Made by a program: the position numbers and the translations under genes. This document shows positions 29,529 to 38,105 of a DNA stretch of 64,000 nt, piece after piece. The notes under the pieces were generated by a model. The model was not told the origin of the DNA, made no database searches, and saw nothing but the letters and a program-made list of their open reading frames with translations. Origin of the DNA: Rhodospirillales bacterium (GTDB lineage: Bacteria > Pseudomonadota > Gammaproteobacteria > Burkholderiales > Burkholderiaceae_D); contig CAJCID010000207.1 in assembly GCA_903970305.1 (NCBI GenBank), forward strand, positions 1-64,000, in the 5' to 3' direction. Each line of letters opens with the position of its first letter. The first letter of the stretch is position 1.

Positions 29529-30758
29529 CTAGCGGGCGAGCAGTGACGCACTCTTCGCTGCCGTCGGTCGCGCGGCCACGAGCGGCTTTAAGCCAAAAAG
29601 AGGGCGCAGCCAGGCGATGCGCCTGACGAGCTCAAAGCTTGCCAGACAGGAGGCCGCCGTGCCCGCTATGACCAGTCCGACCTCGATGGGCAGCGGTAGT
29701 GCCAGAGGCTGGATGTTATGGGCGATCACGATGAGAGCCGTCTGGTGCACGATATAGAACGGGAAGATGCCTTCGGTCAGATAGCGGCGCAGTGGCGAGT
29801 CGGCTCGCCCTCTGAGGAGATAGCGTGCCCAGCCCAGCGCTGCCAGAATCGCCGTCCACTGGTTGGCCGCATAGACGGCTCTTTGTGCCATGCGTAGGAC
29901 GACATTTTCGGGGAGCCAGTCGAAGTAACTGGAAAAATACAGCCGGACCGCGAGGAAGGTCAGTAGCGCGAGCCCGAGCGTGTACCAGCGCCCTGAGACC
30001 ATCTTCTCCCAACTCGGAGCATGTCCTGCGAGCGCGTAGCCGAGGATGAACGCCAGGCCATAGATGGCGTGGTTGAACCAGTCGTCCACCAGCGCATGGG
30101 TCGAGGGAAAGCTCGATAAGAGGAGCATCCGTGCGAGCGCCAGGCCGAGCCAGGGCCAGACCAGAAGTCCCCATCCCTGAAGCCTGGCCTGGAGCCAGGC
30201 GACCGAGCGCAGCAATAGGGCAGGCCCGAAGAAGGCGAGCGCTGCGAGAGCCATCGTATAGACCCACAGATAAGCCACGAACCAGAGATGATTCCAGGTG
30301 GGCAGGATGAGGCAGGACTGCGCGTGGCAGAAGCTGTGGTCCGCCTCCAGATAGCGCAAGAGAAAGGGTCCAAAGCCGTCCTGGTAGCCCCATTGCTCGA
30401 CGACCTGGTAGTACGACTGGGGCGGCACGATCACGAACATGCCAAACAGGAGCGGCACGAGAAGCCGCTTCGAGCGTTGCCCAACGACCGCTCCCAGGCG
30501 TTTGCCCGGTACCAGGAAAAATGCGGTCGCGCACCCGGATATCAGAAAAAGCAGTTCAAGCCGCCAGGGATTGACCAGGAGCATCAGGGGCTCTGCCGCA
30601 CTCGAGGCGCGCGGGCTTTTGACATGGAAGTCCCAGGTCACGTAGACCATCCCGACGTGATAGAAAATCAGAATGCCGAAGGCGATGATGCGCAGCCAGT
30701 CGAGATCGAGCCGTCGCGCGTGCTCTGGAGCGGCGCTGGATTGCGATTGGGGATTCAC
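29529..30758 (-). CDS. Acyltransferase 3 family membrane protein
   Basis: Multi-pass inner-membrane O-acyltransferase family, whose members modify glucans, O-antigen or other exported sugars. The GTG at 30758 follows AAGGAGA at a good distance, and is preferred over an upstream ATG within the same frame. The 409-aa protein starts with RRLDLDWLRIIAFGILIFYHVGMV, where the Asp-Trp-Leu-Arg and His are family hallmarks, and has about ten hydrophobic segments. It is divergent from a membrane-bound LytTR regulator, which may control it. The acyl acceptor is unknown. Confidence 0.88.
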   Translation of the reverse strand: MNPQSQSSAAPEHARRLDLDWLRIIAFGILIFYHVGMVYVTWDFHVKSPRASSAAEPLMLLVNPWRLELLFLISGCATAFFLVPGKRLGAVVGQRSKRLLVPLLFGMFVIVPPQSYYQVVEQWGYQDGFGPFLLRYLEADHSFCHAQSCLILPTWNHLWFVAYLWVYTMALAALAFFGPALLLRSVAWLQARLQGWGLLVWPWLGLALARMLLLSSFPSTHALVDDWFNHAIYGLAFILGYALAGHAPSWEKMVSGRWYTLGLALLTFLAVRLYFSSYFDWLPENVVLRMAQRAVYAANQWTAILAALGWARYLLRGRADSPLRRYLTEGIFPFYIVHQTALIVIAHNIQPLALPLPIEVGLVIAGTAASCLASFELVRRIAWLRPLFGLKPLVAARPTAAKSASLLAR

Positions 30759-30927
30759 GGGGACTCTCCTTAGGTGGTGATGCATCGAACCCTAGCAGCG
30801 AGCCGCCCCCGACAGGACACAAAGGGGTGAACCGTGCGGGTTTTGGGACGAGACGTGAGCCTTCCGGGATGAACTGAGACGCGCAAAGCGGGCATCAGCA
30901 GGCGACGGCTGTTAGAGTAGGCCGGTG

Positions 30928-31935
30928 ATGAGCGCTCAGACCCGTGAAGGACGACCTGCCCAGCCCCGCCCGGCGGGCCCCGATGCATCCCCGAATGCAC
31001 CCCCGAATGCATCCCCGAATGCATCCCTTCTGGCGGCTCCAAGCCAGCCGGGTGCCGGGCGCCTTGAGGCACTTGTCATCAACCACCCGCGCTTAAGGCG
31101 CCTGGCCGAGATCCTCTTCTGGGTCGTCTTTTGCGTCTCCCAGGCCATCTTCAACTCGGCGACGACCGTGATGGACCTGCAGCGCGAAGGTGTCGATATC
31201 GCTGCGTGGGAGCCCCGTGTCTGGGAATGGACGAGCAACCTCGTGCTGCTCCTTCTCGTGCCGGGCGTCGTCGCCTTTCAGCGGAAGTTCCCGCTGTATT
31301 TCGGCGTGTGGCGCAAGAACCTGCCCTGGCACGTACTGGCGAGCGTCGTCTTCTGCCTCGTTCACGTGGGCCTGATGGTGGCCGCAAGAAAGGGCATTTA
31401 CCTGCTCTTCGGCTCCGCTTATGACTTCGGCGACTGGCCCCGCGAACTGGTCTATGAGTACCTGAAGGATTGGCGCTCCTATGCCGCGATCCTGACCGCT
31501 GTAATGGCCTACGGCTTCATGCTCAGACGTCTTCAGGGGGAGGCCGCTCTACTCTCGGAACCCGACGCGGGCCCGGCGTTCGAGCCCGTCGCCCACCCTG
31601 AGCGGTTTCTCGTGAAAAAGCTCGGCAAGGAGTTTCTCCTGCCCGCTTCCGAGATCGAGTGGGTCCAGTCCTGGGGCAACTATGTGAATCTGCACCTGCG
31701 CGGGCGCGACTATCCACTGCGCTCCACGCTGACCGATCTGGAGAAACGGCTCGACGAGGCCGCCTTCGTGCGCGTGCATCGCAGCTACCTGGTGCGCTTG
31801 GAGCAGATCGAAGCGCTCGAGTCCGAGGACGGGGGCGATGCAAAACTCTTGATGAAAGACGGCATGCGCATCCCGTGCAGCAGGACCTACCGCGAGCGGC
31901 TGCGTAGCCGGCTTGTTGAAGGGCGCAAGGGTTGA
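30928..31935 (+). CDS. Membrane-anchored LytTR-domain transcriptional regulator
   Basis: The 335-aa protein has a low-complexity N-terminus encoded by a 12-bp tandem repeat (Asn-Ala-Ser/Pro-Pro units, residues about 19-33). Four hydrophobic segments follow between about residues 60 and 200 (LFWVVFCVSQAIF, LVLLLLVPGVVAF, VLASVVFCLVHVGLMVA, and one near 190). A C-terminal LytTR DNA-binding domain spans about residues 228-330 (VKKLGKEFLLPASEIEWVQSWGNYV, RVHRSYLVRLEQIEAL). There is no receiver domain, so the membrane part may sense a signal directly. ATG 30928 is used; a GTG lies one codon earlier. Divergent from the acyltransferase. Confidence 0.88.
   Translation: MSAQTREGRPAQPRPAGPDASPNAPPNASPNASLLAAPSQPGAGRLEALVINHPRLRRLAEILFWVVFCVSQAIFNSATTVMDLQREGVDIAAWEPRVWEWTSNLVLLLLVPGVVAFQRKFPLYFGVWRKNLPWHVLASVVFCLVHVGLMVAARKGIYLLFGSAYDFGDWPRELVYEYLKDWRSYAAILTAVMAYGFMLRRLQGEAALLSEPDAGPAFEPVAHPERFLVKKLGKEFLLPASEIEWVQSWGNYVNLHLRGRDYPLRSTLTDLEKRLDEAAFVRVHRSYLVRLEQIEALESEDGGDAKLLMKDGMRIPCSRTYRERLRSRLVEGRKG
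30982..31026 (+). repeat. 12-bp in-frame tandem repeat in the LytTR gene
   Basis: Units of AAT-GCA-TCC-CCG (first copy begins GAT, second has CCC for TCC) repeat three and three-quarter times in frame, encoding a Pro/Asn/Ala/Ser linker. Because the unit is a multiple of three, copy-number change would alter the linker length without a frameshift. Confidence 0.85.
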
Positions 31936-32069
31936 GAACCTAAGAAGCTCGAAGGCCCCGTCGGCTCGCGTGGCGGCGACTCGTGTATGCTCTCGCTCTC
32001 TTGGGGCGTTAGTCCGATCCCGGTGCTGGGTGCACCGCGTGAAGACGTCTCGATGTTGACGAGGATAGT

Positions 32070-33992
32070 TTGATATTTCTACCGGATTCGGTGCCCAAGG
32101 GTCGGACTCTGGCACGCTTGGTTCTCGCGGTCTTCATGTGGGTTGAGCTTCAAAGTGCTGCCGCTCTCGAGATTGCGCCGCCCGCCGACCGGGCCTACCC
32201 GGGCACGATCGAGCTGCGGGTGGATGCCAGCGATGTGACGCGCGGGATCTTCCAGGTCCACGAATCGCTGCCGGTGCGACCCGGATCTCTCACGCTCCTG
32301 TATCCCGAGTGGATTCCCGGTGAACACGCGCCCACGGGGCCCCTCATCTCCCTGGCTGGGCTGGTACTGACTGGTAACGGCGAGCGCATCGAGTGGCAGC
32401 GCGATCCGGTCAATCCGTTTGCGTTTCATCTGAGTGTGCCCGCCGGTGTCAGGACACTCGAAATCGAGTTCCAGTTCCTCTCGCCGGTCAGGCTCCCCGA
32501 GGGACGCCGGGTGGCAACGCCCGAGATCCTCGGGTTACAGTGGAACACGGTCGTGCTCTATCCGGCGGGATACGCCGCCCGACGCATCACTGTGCGCCCT
32601 CAATTGCTGCTCCCCGAGGGCTGGCAGTTCGCGAGCGCGCTCGAGCCGGCTGCGCACGGTATCACTGGCGAGCTGCGCTTTAAGGAGACGGATCTTTCGA
32701 CCCTTGTGGATTCGCCGCTTTATGCCGGTCGGCATTTCAAACGCTACGACCTCGATCCAGGAGCCAAGGTGCCGGTCGACTTGGACGTCTTCGCCGACGA
32801 CGATGAGAGCCTCGAGGCCTCGCCCGCAGAGCTCGTTGCGCACCGCGCCCTGGTGCAGCAGGCCTACAAGCTCTATGGTTCACATCACTACGACCACTAT
32901 GACTTCCTGCTTGCGATCAGCGACACTTTTGGCAATATCGGTCTTGAACACCATCAGTCGAGCGAGGACGGCGTGCGCTTGGGCTACTTCAGTGAGAAGA
33001 CCAAAACCTCTACGCTGCGCGATCTCCTCTCCCACGAGTTCACCCACTCCTGGAATGGCAAGTTCAGACGGCCCCTGGATCTGACGACGGCCAACTTCAA
33101 CGTGCCTATGCAGGACAGTCTGCTCTGGGTCTACGAGGGACAGACCCAGTACTGGGGCTATGTGCTGGCGGCCCGTTCTGGAATCGCATCGGCGGCCTTG
33201 ACCCGCGATGACCTCGCCGCAGTTGCCGCCCGCTACGAGAACCAGGCCGGCCGGAGCTGGCGCTCGCTCGAGGACACGACCAACGCGGCTGTCGTCTCAC
33301 AGTGGCGCGAACTCGCCTGGCCTAGCTGGCAGCGTAACGGTGACTACTATTCAGAGGCGCAACTGATCTGGCTCGACGTGGACACCCGGATCCGGGAGAT
33401 GTCTGGCGAGAAGCGCTCGCTGGACGATTTCGCACGCAGCTTCTTTGGCATCGACGACGGCAGCCACGAGGTGCGGACCTATACTTTTGAGGATGTGGTT
33501 GCCGCCTTGAACGCGGTCGCGCCCTACGATTGGGCCAATTTCTTACGGGCCCGCCTGGATGGGCATGGGCCAGCGCCTTTGGAGGGTCTCACCCGTTCGG
33601 GATGGCGGCTCACCTACACGGACGAGCCGAGCGCATCCGATAAGGGGCTGGAGGAAGAACGGCATACCACCAATTTCGCCTACTCGCTCGGCTTCGATCT
33701 GGATCGCGAGAACCTACTCACCGATCTGCAATGGGACTCGCCCGCATTCAAGGCCGGCTTGACGACGGGCGCGAAACTACTCGCCGTGAATGGCCATGCG
33801 GTTAAGGCCGATCTCCTCAGACGCGCGATCACCGCGGCCAAGTCCACGACGGCGCCGATTGACCTCTTGCTGCAGAGGGACGATCTGTATTTCACCGTAC
33901 ACCTGGACTATCACGAGGGCCTGCGCTATCCACATCTGGTGCGGATCGAAGGCACACCGGACCGGCTCGGTGCGATCTTAAGCCCACTCTAG
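32070..33992 (+). CDS. M61-family glycyl aminopeptidase-like metallopeptidase with PDZ domain
   Basis: The start is a TTG at 32070 with GAGGA upstream. The first 30 residues resemble a signal peptide (RTLARLVLAVFMWVELQSAAA), so export is likely. The 640-aa protein has the M61 N-terminal domain (YPEWIPGEHAPTGP), the zinc site HEFTH near residues 322-326 followed by SWNGKFRRP, and the third-ligand region ending WVYEGQTQYWG. A C-terminal PDZ-like domain (LQWDSPAFKAGLTTGAKLLAVNG) follows. The family includes aminopeptidases active on Gly- and Ala-peptides. It follows the LytTR gene by about 130 bases and is probably independent. Confidence 0.92.
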   Translation: MIFLPDSVPKGRTLARLVLAVFMWVELQSAAALEIAPPADRAYPGTIELRVDASDVTRGIFQVHESLPVRPGSLTLLYPEWIPGEHAPTGPLISLAGLVLTGNGERIEWQRDPVNPFAFHLSVPAGVRTLEIEFQFLSPVRLPEGRRVATPEILGLQWNTVVLYPAGYAARRITVRPQLLLPEGWQFASALEPAAHGITGELRFKETDLSTLVDSPLYAGRHFKRYDLDPGAKVPVDLDVFADDDESLEASPAELVAHRALVQQAYKLYGSHHYDHYDFLLAISDTFGNIGLEHHQSSEDGVRLGYFSEKTKTSTLRDLLSHEFTHSWNGKFRRPLDLTTANFNVPMQDSLLWVYEGQTQYWGYVLAARSGIASAALTRDDLAAVAARYENQAGRSWRSLEDTTNAAVVSQWRELAWPSWQRNGDYYSEAQLIWLDVDTRIREMSGEKRSLDDFARSFFGIDDGSHEVRTYTFEDVVAALNAVAPYDWANFLRARLDGHGPAPLEGLTRSGWRLTYTDEPSASDKGLEEERHTTNFAYSLGFDLDRENLLTDLQWDSPAFKAGLTTGAKLLAVNGHAVKADLLRRAITAAKSTTAPIDLLLQRDDLYFTVHLDYHEGLRYPHLVRIEGTPDRLGAILSPL

Positions 33993-34003
33993 GAAGAGGT
34001 CCT

Positions 34004-34062
34004 ATAGGTCCCATAGGTCCCATAGGTCCCATAGGTCCTATACGTCCTGTAGGTCCTATAGG
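34004..34062. repeat. 9-bp tandem repeat after the M61 peptidase gene
   Basis: ATAGGTCCC occurs three times perfectly, then three degenerate copies (ATAGGTCCT, ATACGTCCT, GTAGGTCCT) and a partial one. Since ATAGGTCCTATA-type units are self-complementary, the array can also fold. It makes an open minus frame appear collagen-like (Gly-Pro-Met repeats), which is an artefact. Confidence 0.9.
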
Positions 34063-34165
34063 GATCCCGCTGCAGGCATCCCAAGAAGAGTCTGGCGAGG
34101 GTGGTCCTCCACCCCCTTTGAGTGACAGGATGCTCGTGCGCAAGTGGCACTTCTGCGGCCGGCGG

Positions 34166-34417
34166 CTATTCTCCGACTTCGGCGCGGCTGATGGTGATGG
34201 CCGCGAAATTCGTTGCCAGAGCGGTGAGCGTGCCGGCCAGGACAGACGGGTCCGAACGTCTCGGGTCCCCTGCGAGCACCTTCTCGAGAATGCCGATCGC
34301 CAGAGTGAGTTGCCGCTCGGTCACTTCGGCCGCGGCGTCAAAGGCCATGGGCTCGTGCTTCTCCAGCCGGGAGAATTTGGTCTGATGACTGCCATCCTTG
34401 GGTCGTTCGATCTCCAT
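34166..34417 (-). CDS. Small hypothetical protein, 83 aa
   Basis: GGGAG lies 9 bases before the ATG, supporting translation. The product is soluble; the central part (EVTERQLTLAIGILEKVLAGD) and the end (VLAGTLTALATNFAAITISR) look like two amphipathic helices. No recognised family. It stands alone between the M61 gene and a 1-kb non-coding stretch. Confidence 0.55.
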   Translation of the reverse strand: MEIERPKDGSHQTKFSRLEKHEPMAFDAAAEVTERQLTLAIGILEKVLAGDPRRSDPSVLAGTLTALATNFAAITISRAEVGE

Positions 34418-35460
34418 GTGTCTTGACTCCCTCAGTCACTCGCTAGTCGCTCTTTACAAGGTCACCGCGTCACTTTCCCGGTTCATGCGAATTCTACCGT
34501 GCGTGCGAAGTGACTGGATGGTCCGGGGTTAGCACCGGTGAACCAGTCGCCTTACGGCCTAGCCCAACGCCTGGGAAGCCAGCGCAACAGAAACGGGCGG
34601 CGTCCGACTGGGAGGAGATTCGGGAGCGGTTTGGGTGGCGCAAGTCTCGGGTAGCTTCGGCGAAACGCCTTCTCCTCGAAACCCGCTTCGGGAGGTGTGC
34701 GCGTGACCAGTCGCATGTCGACTCCTTGGAGGAAGTCCTATTTTGCAGTTCGACCCCACCAGCCGGAATCCGCGCAAAGTGGGGTTCGGGGCCTACACTT
34801 TCGGCCAGCACGGCCGCTACACCCATTCCAGCTTCGTTCCGGATCCCAAGACAAGATCCCTCCGATCTGCGCAAAGGGGGCGCGAAAGGCCCGCCTAGCG
34901 TGCAGCGGCCACCGGACGAGGCTACGAGAAGGCTCGGAGAAGGCCAGGAGAGGGTTTCGCGTCTGAGACCTTGGACGTGCTCACAAATTGGGAACGGTCC
35001 CATCCTCGGCCCAAGGCCTGGACGAGTTGCACGGCTGCGCTCATCGGACAGACTCCAAGGGTTGTCCGAGTCTTTTGATCGATGAGGACATCGAAGTAGG
35101 GATCTGGAATTGCCATGGTGCGGGAACGCAGTCATGACCCAACCATCCTTCCTCGGTCGAAGGCGCGCGGGCGACTTCGGGCAATCAACGATTCAAGTCA
35201 TCCGCCGCGGTCAAAGGCGGGACCCAGAGGGCGAGACCCAGAGGGCTAGACCCAGAGGGCGAGCGCGGCGCTCTCCGAGAAGATTGGATCACATGCGCTC
35301 TTTTGGAGATGTACGATAACGAACAGAGAAGCTCCTTTACGAAAAGGAGCACGAGTCTTCTGTCCGGCAGACCCGGGGATCTTCGTCGGCCGCGGCGGGC
35401 CCCCTAGGTCGGGCTTGCGCTTACAACCGGTCCGCCTCGGCGGCTCGCGCCAAGTCCGGG
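34418..35460. other. Long non-coding stretch with a 14-bp repeat
   Basis: About 1 kb. Open frames on both strands (34510-35085 plus; 34494-35135 minus) overlap completely, have no domain and no good ribosome binding site, and their composition looks random for a GC-rich genome. No tRNA-like cloverleaf was found. It contains the 14-bp tandem repeat at 35221-35262. It could be a decayed gene region. Confidence 0.5.
35221..35262. repeat. Three tandem copies of a 14-bp unit
   Basis: GACCCAGAGGGCGA, GACCCAGAGGGCTA and GACCCAGAGGGCGA follow one another directly in a non-coding region. Confidence 0.9.
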
Positions 35461-37635
35461 CTATGGAGCTTGCGTCGGCGAAGCACTCATCAAGGCCGTG
35501 AATTCATGGGCAGGCATGGGCCGCGCGAAATAGTACCCCTGCACCGCGTCGCAGTTGAACTCGGTCAAGCGTTTGAACTGTTCCAGGGTTTCGACTCCCT
35601 CGGCGATCACCCGCAAATTCAAGATGTGCCCGAGCGAGATGATGGCGCGCACGACAGCCAGATCCTCCTGGCTACTTCCCAGGTCGCCGACAAACGACTT
35701 GTCGATTTTCAGGCAATCCAGAGGCAGGCGCTTTAGGCAGCCCAGACTGGAGTAGCCCGTCCCGAAATCATCCATGGCGACCTGGACGCCCAGAAGGCGA
35801 ATCCTGTGCAGGAGATCGATGGCCTTGTCCATGTCCTGCATCACCATGCTCTCGGTCACCTCGACCTGGAGCAGGGCGGGAGACAGTCCCGTCTTCTTCA
35901 GAACCTGCTCGATCTCCTTGGCAATGTCGCCATGCATGAGTTGGCGGCGCGAGAGATTGACCGAGACGGCAATGGGAGCGGGGCCCTCGAGTTCCCAGAT
36001 CCGCGCCTGTTTGCAGGCGGTCTCGAGCACCCATTGCCCGATCGGGATGATGAGCCCCGTCTCTTCGGCCAGCGAGATGAACTGCTCGGGTTGGATCATC
36101 CCGCCAGACGTCTGCCAGCGAATCAAGGCCTCGGTGCCTGTGATCCTCAAAGTGCCCAGATCATACTTCGGCTCGTAATACAGCCGAAATTCATTGCGCT
36201 CGAGGGCCGAATGGAGCTGATTGAGGAGCTGTAAGCGGTCATGGATGGTTGCACTCACCGCGCGCGTGAAGAACTGGACGTTGTTGCGGCCCAATTCCTT
36301 GGCGCGGTACATCGCCCAGTCGGCGTTACGCATGAGAGTGTCCGCGTCGCTACCGTGCTCCGGATACATGGCGATGCCGATGCTGCAGGTGACGTTCACG
36401 TCGCGCCCGGAGAGCCGGCAGGTCTGACTGACGCAAGTGAGGATCTCCTCGGCCAAGAGGCGGACCGAGTCGCGGTCCGTGCAGTCCGCAAGCAAGAGGA
36501 CGAATTCGTCACCACCCTGGCGGGCGACCAGATCGCCCTCGCCGAGGAGCGAGTGAAGACGATCTGCAATCGATCTCAACAGCTCGTCGCCCTCGGCATG
36601 CCCCAGGCTGTCGTTGATGAGCTTGAACTGGTCGATATCCAGGAAGGCCACGGCCAGTGCACCGGAATCGGAGGTTTTCGCCTGGATGGCCGAACTCAGT
36701 CGTGTGCGAAACAAGAGCCGGTTGGGGAGATCCGTCAGGGTATCGTGGGTCGCCCGGTATTCGATCTCGGCTTCGTAGCGTTTGCGCGCCGTGATGTCCT
36801 CGACCATGCCTTCATAAAAGAGCGGCCGCCCCGTCTCGTCGCGCACCACGCGGGCATTCTCGGAGATCCAGATGATCGAGCCGTCGCGCCGGTAGACCTC
36901 CGATTCGAACTGCTCGACGACGCCTTTTTCCTCGATGGTGCGGATGAATTCCTCGCGACGCGAGGGAATCACGTAGAGCTTGCCCTCGATATCGCGCAAG
37001 GCACCGATCATCTGCTCGGCCGACGCATAGCCATACATGTGCGCCAGCGCCGAGTTGGCAGCGATGTAACCATCCCGGGGGGTGGTACGAAACATGCCCT
37101 CGATGGCGTTCTCGAACATGCTCCGAAAGTGCTGCTCTTCCTCGCGGCTACGGCGTTCGGCTTCCTTGCCAGCGGTCACATCGAGAATCATCCCCTCTAA
37201 GGCCTGCAGTTCCCCGTCGGGGCCGAAGCGGCCCGTGGAGCGCTCGCGGACCCAGCGCCACGTCCCATCTTTGTGGAGGATGCGATAGTCGATCTCACGG
37301 CCCGCATCCGCCAGCCGCACCGATTCGAGGTAGTGTCGCACCGCGGCGGCGTCGTCCGGGTGCGTCAAGGCGTCAAAGCCCCCGCGCGTCTGAAAGACCG
37401 GGCTCGAGGCGGCATGTCCGGTCAAGGCCAGTGCGCCCGCACTGACGTATTCGAAGCTCAAGTCTTCATCGACGCGCAGGCGATACAGGAAGGCACCGAG
37501 CGTGGCAAGGAGCGCCGTGGTCCAGTCCCGGGCGGGCCGACCGAGGGCGGGTTTTGGCCTATCGGCGAAGGGCTGCGAGTCTGACGCGGCCTTCGGTGGA
37601 CAAGGAGAATCGATCGAAAGCGGACTAGTCGTCAT
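35461..37635 (-). CDS. PAS-PAS-GGDEF-EAL c-di-GMP signalling protein
   Basis: The 724-aa protein has two PAS domains with PAC-type ends (about residues 45-155 and 165-290; YRILHKDGTWRWVRE and SEVYRRDGSIIWISE). A GGDEF domain follows with an intact RQGGDEF, then an EAL domain with TGTEALIRW, VNLSRRQL, EVTESMVM, DDFGTGYSSL and LKIDKSFV. Both catalytic sets look complete, so it may make or degrade c-di-GMP, with the balance set by the PAS input. No membrane segment, so cytoplasmic. No neighbouring gene on its strand; it is likely a single unit. Confidence 0.95.
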   Translation of the reverse strand: MTTSPLSIDSPCPPKAASDSQPFADRPKPALGRPARDWTTALLATLGAFLYRLRVDEDLSFEYVSAGALALTGHAASSPVFQTRGGFDALTHPDDAAAVRHYLESVRLADAGREIDYRILHKDGTWRWVRERSTGRFGPDGELQALEGMILDVTAGKEAERRSREEEQHFRSMFENAIEGMFRTTPRDGYIAANSALAHMYGYASAEQMIGALRDIEGKLYVIPSRREEFIRTIEEKGVVEQFESEVYRRDGSIIWISENARVVRDETGRPLFYEGMVEDITARKRYEAEIEYRATHDTLTDLPNRLLFRTRLSSAIQAKTSDSGALAVAFLDIDQFKLINDSLGHAEGDELLRSIADRLHSLLGEGDLVARQGGDEFVLLLADCTDRDSVRLLAEEILTCVSQTCRLSGRDVNVTCSIGIAMYPEHGSDADTLMRNADWAMYRAKELGRNNVQFFTRAVSATIHDRLQLLNQLHSALERNEFRLYYEPKYDLGTLRITGTEALIRWQTSGGMIQPEQFISLAEETGLIIPIGQWVLETACKQARIWELEGPAPIAVSVNLSRRQLMHGDIAKEIEQVLKKTGLSPALLQVEVTESMVMQDMDKAIDLLHRIRLLGVQVAMDDFGTGYSSLGCLKRLPLDCLKIDKSFVGDLGSSQEDLAVVRAIISLGHILNLRVIAEGVETLEQFKRLTEFNCDAVQGYYFARPMPAHEFTALMSASPTQAP

Positions 37636-38105
37636 GAATCAGAGAGGCTCGCGTGGTCGGCGGAAAAGGGCTGCAGTCGCTCCGACGTTCCACCATCGGA
37701 TAGACGGAGGACGAAACGATTGACGACCGGCGGGATTATCTCGACTCTGCGAGCCTTCGGTCCACTTCCTGTGCAAAAACGAGTCAGATTTGTCGTAGAC
37801 AGCCGACATCTCCCGCTACATGTGAAGCTGTTTTGACAATTTGGATCGGGGAGGCCTTCTTGCGATCCACAGTTTCCCTGTCCCTAGAGCCCGGGCATGG
37901 ACCAGGCTCGGGGAAGAATCGTCATGGACGAATCGTCATGGACGAATCGTCATGAACGTGGTTCTGGATACCTCGGCATTGGCAAGAAACGTTCAATTGG
38001 TCTGTCCAGGAGAACCGGGTAGGGAGAGGGATCTTTCCCAAACTCAGAGGATTTCGGTGATGCACCGGGCGGCCGGAGGCGTCTCCTCGGTTCGCTACTC
38101 TAGAA
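37636..38105. other. Intergenic with a 14-bp triple repeat, no gene
   Basis: About 470 bases between two minus-strand genes. It holds the upstream region of the GGDEF-EAL gene and the repeat at 37916-37957. Short open frames have no ribosome binding site or domain. Confidence 0.5.
37916..37957. repeat. Three tandem copies of a 14-bp unit
   Basis: GAATCGTCATGGAC occurs twice, followed by GAATCGTCATGAAC, with no gaps. Confidence 0.9.

Noticed and set aside
33892-34143. Minus-strand frame with collagen-like Gly-Pro-Met repeats
   Set aside because: The repeats are the translation of the 9-bp DNA tandem array; there is no ribosome binding site, and it overlaps the end of the M61 gene.
34494-35135. 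Two overlapping frames of about 200 residues in the 1-kb gap
   Set aside because: They overlap on opposite strands, have no domain, no good ribosome binding site and random-looking composition.
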